Source of the DNA: Bacilli bacterium
GTDB lineage: Bacteria > Bacillota_I > Bacilli_A > RF39 > UBA660
Assembly: GCA_017544525.1 (NCBI GenBank)
Contig: JAFYEA010000018.1
Span: 124,001 to 188,000 of the forward strand
Direction: 5' to 3'
DNA length: 64,000 bases
Part shown: positions 62,682-64,000 of the stretch, piece by piece
Layout of the letters: each line of letters starts with the position of its first letter
Numbering within the stretch: position 1 is the first letter of the stretch
The notes under the pieces: model-generated
Seen by the model: the letters and a program-made list of their open reading frames with translations, nothing else
Database searches by the model: none
What the model was told of the DNA's origin: nothing
Position numbers and translations under genes: made by a program

Positions 62682-63587
62682 ATGAAAAAATATTATGATA
62701 AGAATAATCAAACAATATATAATTGTGATAATTTAGAATTATTAAAAAGTTTAGAAAGTAATTCAATTAATTTAATATATTGTGATATATTGTATAACAC
62801 TGGTAAACAATTTGATTACTATAATGATAATTTAGGGAGTCCAACAGAAGCAGTTGAATGGTATAGACCCAGAATAATAGAAATGAAAAGAGTTTTAAAA
62901 CCAAATGGAAGTATATTCTTACATTGCAACTGGAGACTCGACTCTTATATGAGAGTATTAATGGATGAAATATTTGGAGGAGATCATTTTAGAAACAGAA
63001 TATATAGAAAACATAGTAATGAGAGAGGATCATACTTAAATTTTGATTCACAAATTGATGTTATATTATATTATGTAAAAAATAAAGTTGATTTTATCTT
63101 TAATGAAGAAAAAACAAATGATAAAAAAATATATCCAATATTTGAAAATGGTTATATGAAAGATAGAAGTGATACATTAATATTTGGTAAAAGAAAAATC
63201 AATTTTAAAAAAATTAATAAGCATTATTTATTACCCAAGGAAATAATATATAAAATGTATGATAATAACGAAATAATATTTATTGATGACTTACCATATA
63301 GAGTAACTTGTAGTAAAGCATTAGGAAATATTTGGGTGAGTGATGAAACATTAGATGATTATAGTAGAAATGTAAAAAATGAATTATATGATACACCTAA
63401 ACCACAAGAAATTGTAAAAAGAATCATTACTACATGTAGTAATGAAGGCGACACCGTCGCTGATTTCTTCTTAGGAGGTGGGACAACAGCGATTGTTGCA
63501 AAAAAATTAAAAAGAAAAGGAATATATTGCGATATAAATAAAAATGCATGTGATGTCGCCATTAAAAAATTAGAAGAGATTAAATAG
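62682..63587 (+). CDS. Orphan DNA methyltransferase (N4/N6 type) with DILY motif
   Basis: A 301-residue site-specific DNA methyltransferase of the beta-type order. The catalytic motif is NLIYCDILYNTGKQF (Asp35-Ile-Leu-Tyr38), in place of DPPY, followed by the SIFLHCNWRLDSYMR strand. The target-recognition stretch is about residues 105-220. The AdoMet-binding motif is near the end: TVADFFLGGGTTAIVAKKL and GIYCDIN. The DILY form is known to me from some methyltransferases in this group, so it need not be dead. No restriction endonuclease gene is adjacent. ATG 62682 follows AAGAGGTTTATT. Confidence 0.82.
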   Translation: MKKYYDKNNQTIYNCDNLELLKSLESNSINLIYCDILYNTGKQFDYYNDNLGSPTEAVEWYRPRIIEMKRVLKPNGSIFLHCNWRLDSYMRVLMDEIFGGDHFRNRIYRKHSNERGSYLNFDSQIDVILYYVKNKVDFIFNEEKTNDKKIYPIFENGYMKDRSDTLIFGKRKINFKKINKHYLLPKEIIYKMYDNNEIIFIDDLPYRVTCSKALGNIWVSDETLDDYSRNVKNELYDTPKPQEIVKRIITTCSNEGDTVADFFLGGGTTAIVAKKLKRKGIYCDINKNACDVAIKKLEEIK

Positions 63588-63603
63588 TCTCTTCTATTTT
63601 AAG
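63570..63603. terminator. Bidirectional terminator between the methyltransferase and mnmA
   Basis: TAGAAGAGA / TCTCTTCTA stem at the convergent ends. Confidence 0.75.
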
Positions 63604-64000
63604 TACCATAATTCTTTATTATCTTTAAATACTTTTTTAATGATTCCACCCATAATACATTCTTCTTTATCGTAAATTACACATGCTTGACCAGGTGTTA
63701 CTGCTTTACTATTTTTATATTTAACTCTTATATGATTATTATCAATATATTCAATAGAAACAGGTATATCCTCACTTCTATATCTAAATTTAGCTGTTGC
63801 TTCAGTAGGCTTTTTATCAGATATATAATTCATATCCTCAATTATAGCTTCATCTGATAATAAATATTTTGAATCTTCACCATATGCTACATATAATGTG
63901 TTAGTTTTTGAATCTTTTCCACATACATAATGTCTTTTATCATCTCCAGAAAGACCAACATTTCTTCTTTGACCAATAGTATAATTCATAAGACCTTTAT
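63594..64000 (-). CDS. mnmA: tRNA-specific 2-thiouridylase MnmA, C-terminal part
   Basis: The 3' third of mnmA enters from the right edge of the window. MnmA adds sulfur to U34 of Lys, Glu and Gln tRNAs. The visible part starts KGLMNYTIGQRRNVGLSG, the family PP-loop/central-domain signature, followed by the C-terminal beta-barrel EATAKFRYRSEDIPVSIEY and AVTPGQACVIYDKEECIMGGG-type end (CIMGGIIKKVF). The window cuts the gene, so only about 135 residues are seen. The stop is the minus-strand TTA-side codon at 63594-63596. tcdA, rarA and mnmA are near each other in Bacillus too, though not contiguous here. Confidence 0.92.
   Translation of the reverse strand, partial: KGLMNYTIGQRRNVGLSGDDKRHYVCGKDSKTNTLYVAYGEDSKYLLSDEAIIEDMNYISDKKPTEATAKFRYRSEDIPVSIEYIDNNHIRVKYKNSKAVTPGQACVIYDKEECIMGGIIKKVFKDNKELWYLK

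Noticed and set aside
62682..63587. Complete restriction-modification system
   Set aside because: Only the methyltransferase is present; flanking genes are an SPFH protein and mnmA.

Overview
The window is a very AT-rich bacterial chromosome segment that uses the standard code: TGA is a genuine stop (for example at the ends of ruvA and of the ATP-grasp gene) and tryptophan is TGG. Gene content (sigH-like sigma factor, spoVB-like flippases, lgt, rnc, smc, rarA, xerD-deoB) and local orders shared with Bacillus subtilis (rlmB..sigH; ruvA-ruvB-queA-tgt-yrzE-yrbG-spoVB; 6S RNA-yrvM/tcdA-rarA; xerD-deoB) point to the Bacillota, class Bacilli. Compact proteins, extreme AT content and a desulfoferrodoxin suggest an uncultured anaerobic, probably host-associated lineage related to Mollicutes/RF39-type Bacilli. 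That placement is an inference. I see no prophage, IS element, CRISPR array, rRNA or tRNA.

Layout. 1-8.9 kb: tail of an unknown gene, an alanine racemase/ATP-grasp/flippase operon, a C26 amidase, polA, and tmcAL on the minus strand. 9.0-11.7 kb: rpmF, a lipoprotein, a lone prepilin, a YvlD-like membrane protein and lgt. 11.8-18.1 kb: a giant 1835-residue protein of unknown function translationally coupled to a degenerate aldehyde-dehydrogenase-like protein. 18.2-21.7 kb: rlmB, sigma factor, ruvA, a 5'-nucleotidase, ruvB. 21.8-33.9 kb: two HExxH proteins, yidD with a ligand-poor ZnuA-like lipoprotein, rnc-smc, def, a surface protein and CvpA. 34.0-39.5 kb: queA-tgt, two unknowns, TIGR04086, DUF421 and a SpoVB-like flippase. 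39.6-44.0 kb: a SAM-I riboswitch with metK, an unknown gene, a candidate 6S RNA, tcdA, a small protein and rarA. 44.1-49.9 kb: two tandem hybrid histidine kinases, the first with a broken ATP-binding domain, then xerD and deoB. 50.0-54.7 kb: rlmD, a HipA/CtkA-like kinase, a Cof-type phosphatase, desulfoferrodoxin and unknowns. 54.8-59.0 kb: three tandem paralogous NlpC/P60-type wall proteins and a 34-residue repeat microprotein. 59.1-64 kb: CYTH protein, ZIP transporter, an intergenic region with two related stem-loops, an XRE regulator with a palindromic operator, an SPFH protein, an orphan DNA methyltransferase and the 3' end of mnmA.

Functional threads. Several genes concern the envelope (alr/ATP-grasp/flippase, lgt, yidD, SpoVB-like flippase, three P60 proteins, the SPFH protein), and others concern RNA modification (tmcAL, rlmB, queA, tgt, tcdA, rlmD, mnmA) and recombination or chromosome maintenance (polA, ruvAB, smc, rarA, xerD). 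Signals are consistent: GGTGAT-type Shine-Dalgarno sites 5-8 nt before ATG, extended -10 boxes (TGTTATAAT, TGATATAAT), compact stem plus T-run terminators, and several start codons only 5-6 nt after a -10 box that look leaderless.

The best candidates for undescribed biology are the giant protein/ALDH-like pair (11758-18113), the pseudokinase/kinase tandem (44115-47844), the P60 triplet with its microprotein (54774-59019), and the structured queA leader. All functional statements come from reading the sequence and remembered family motifs; no search was run.
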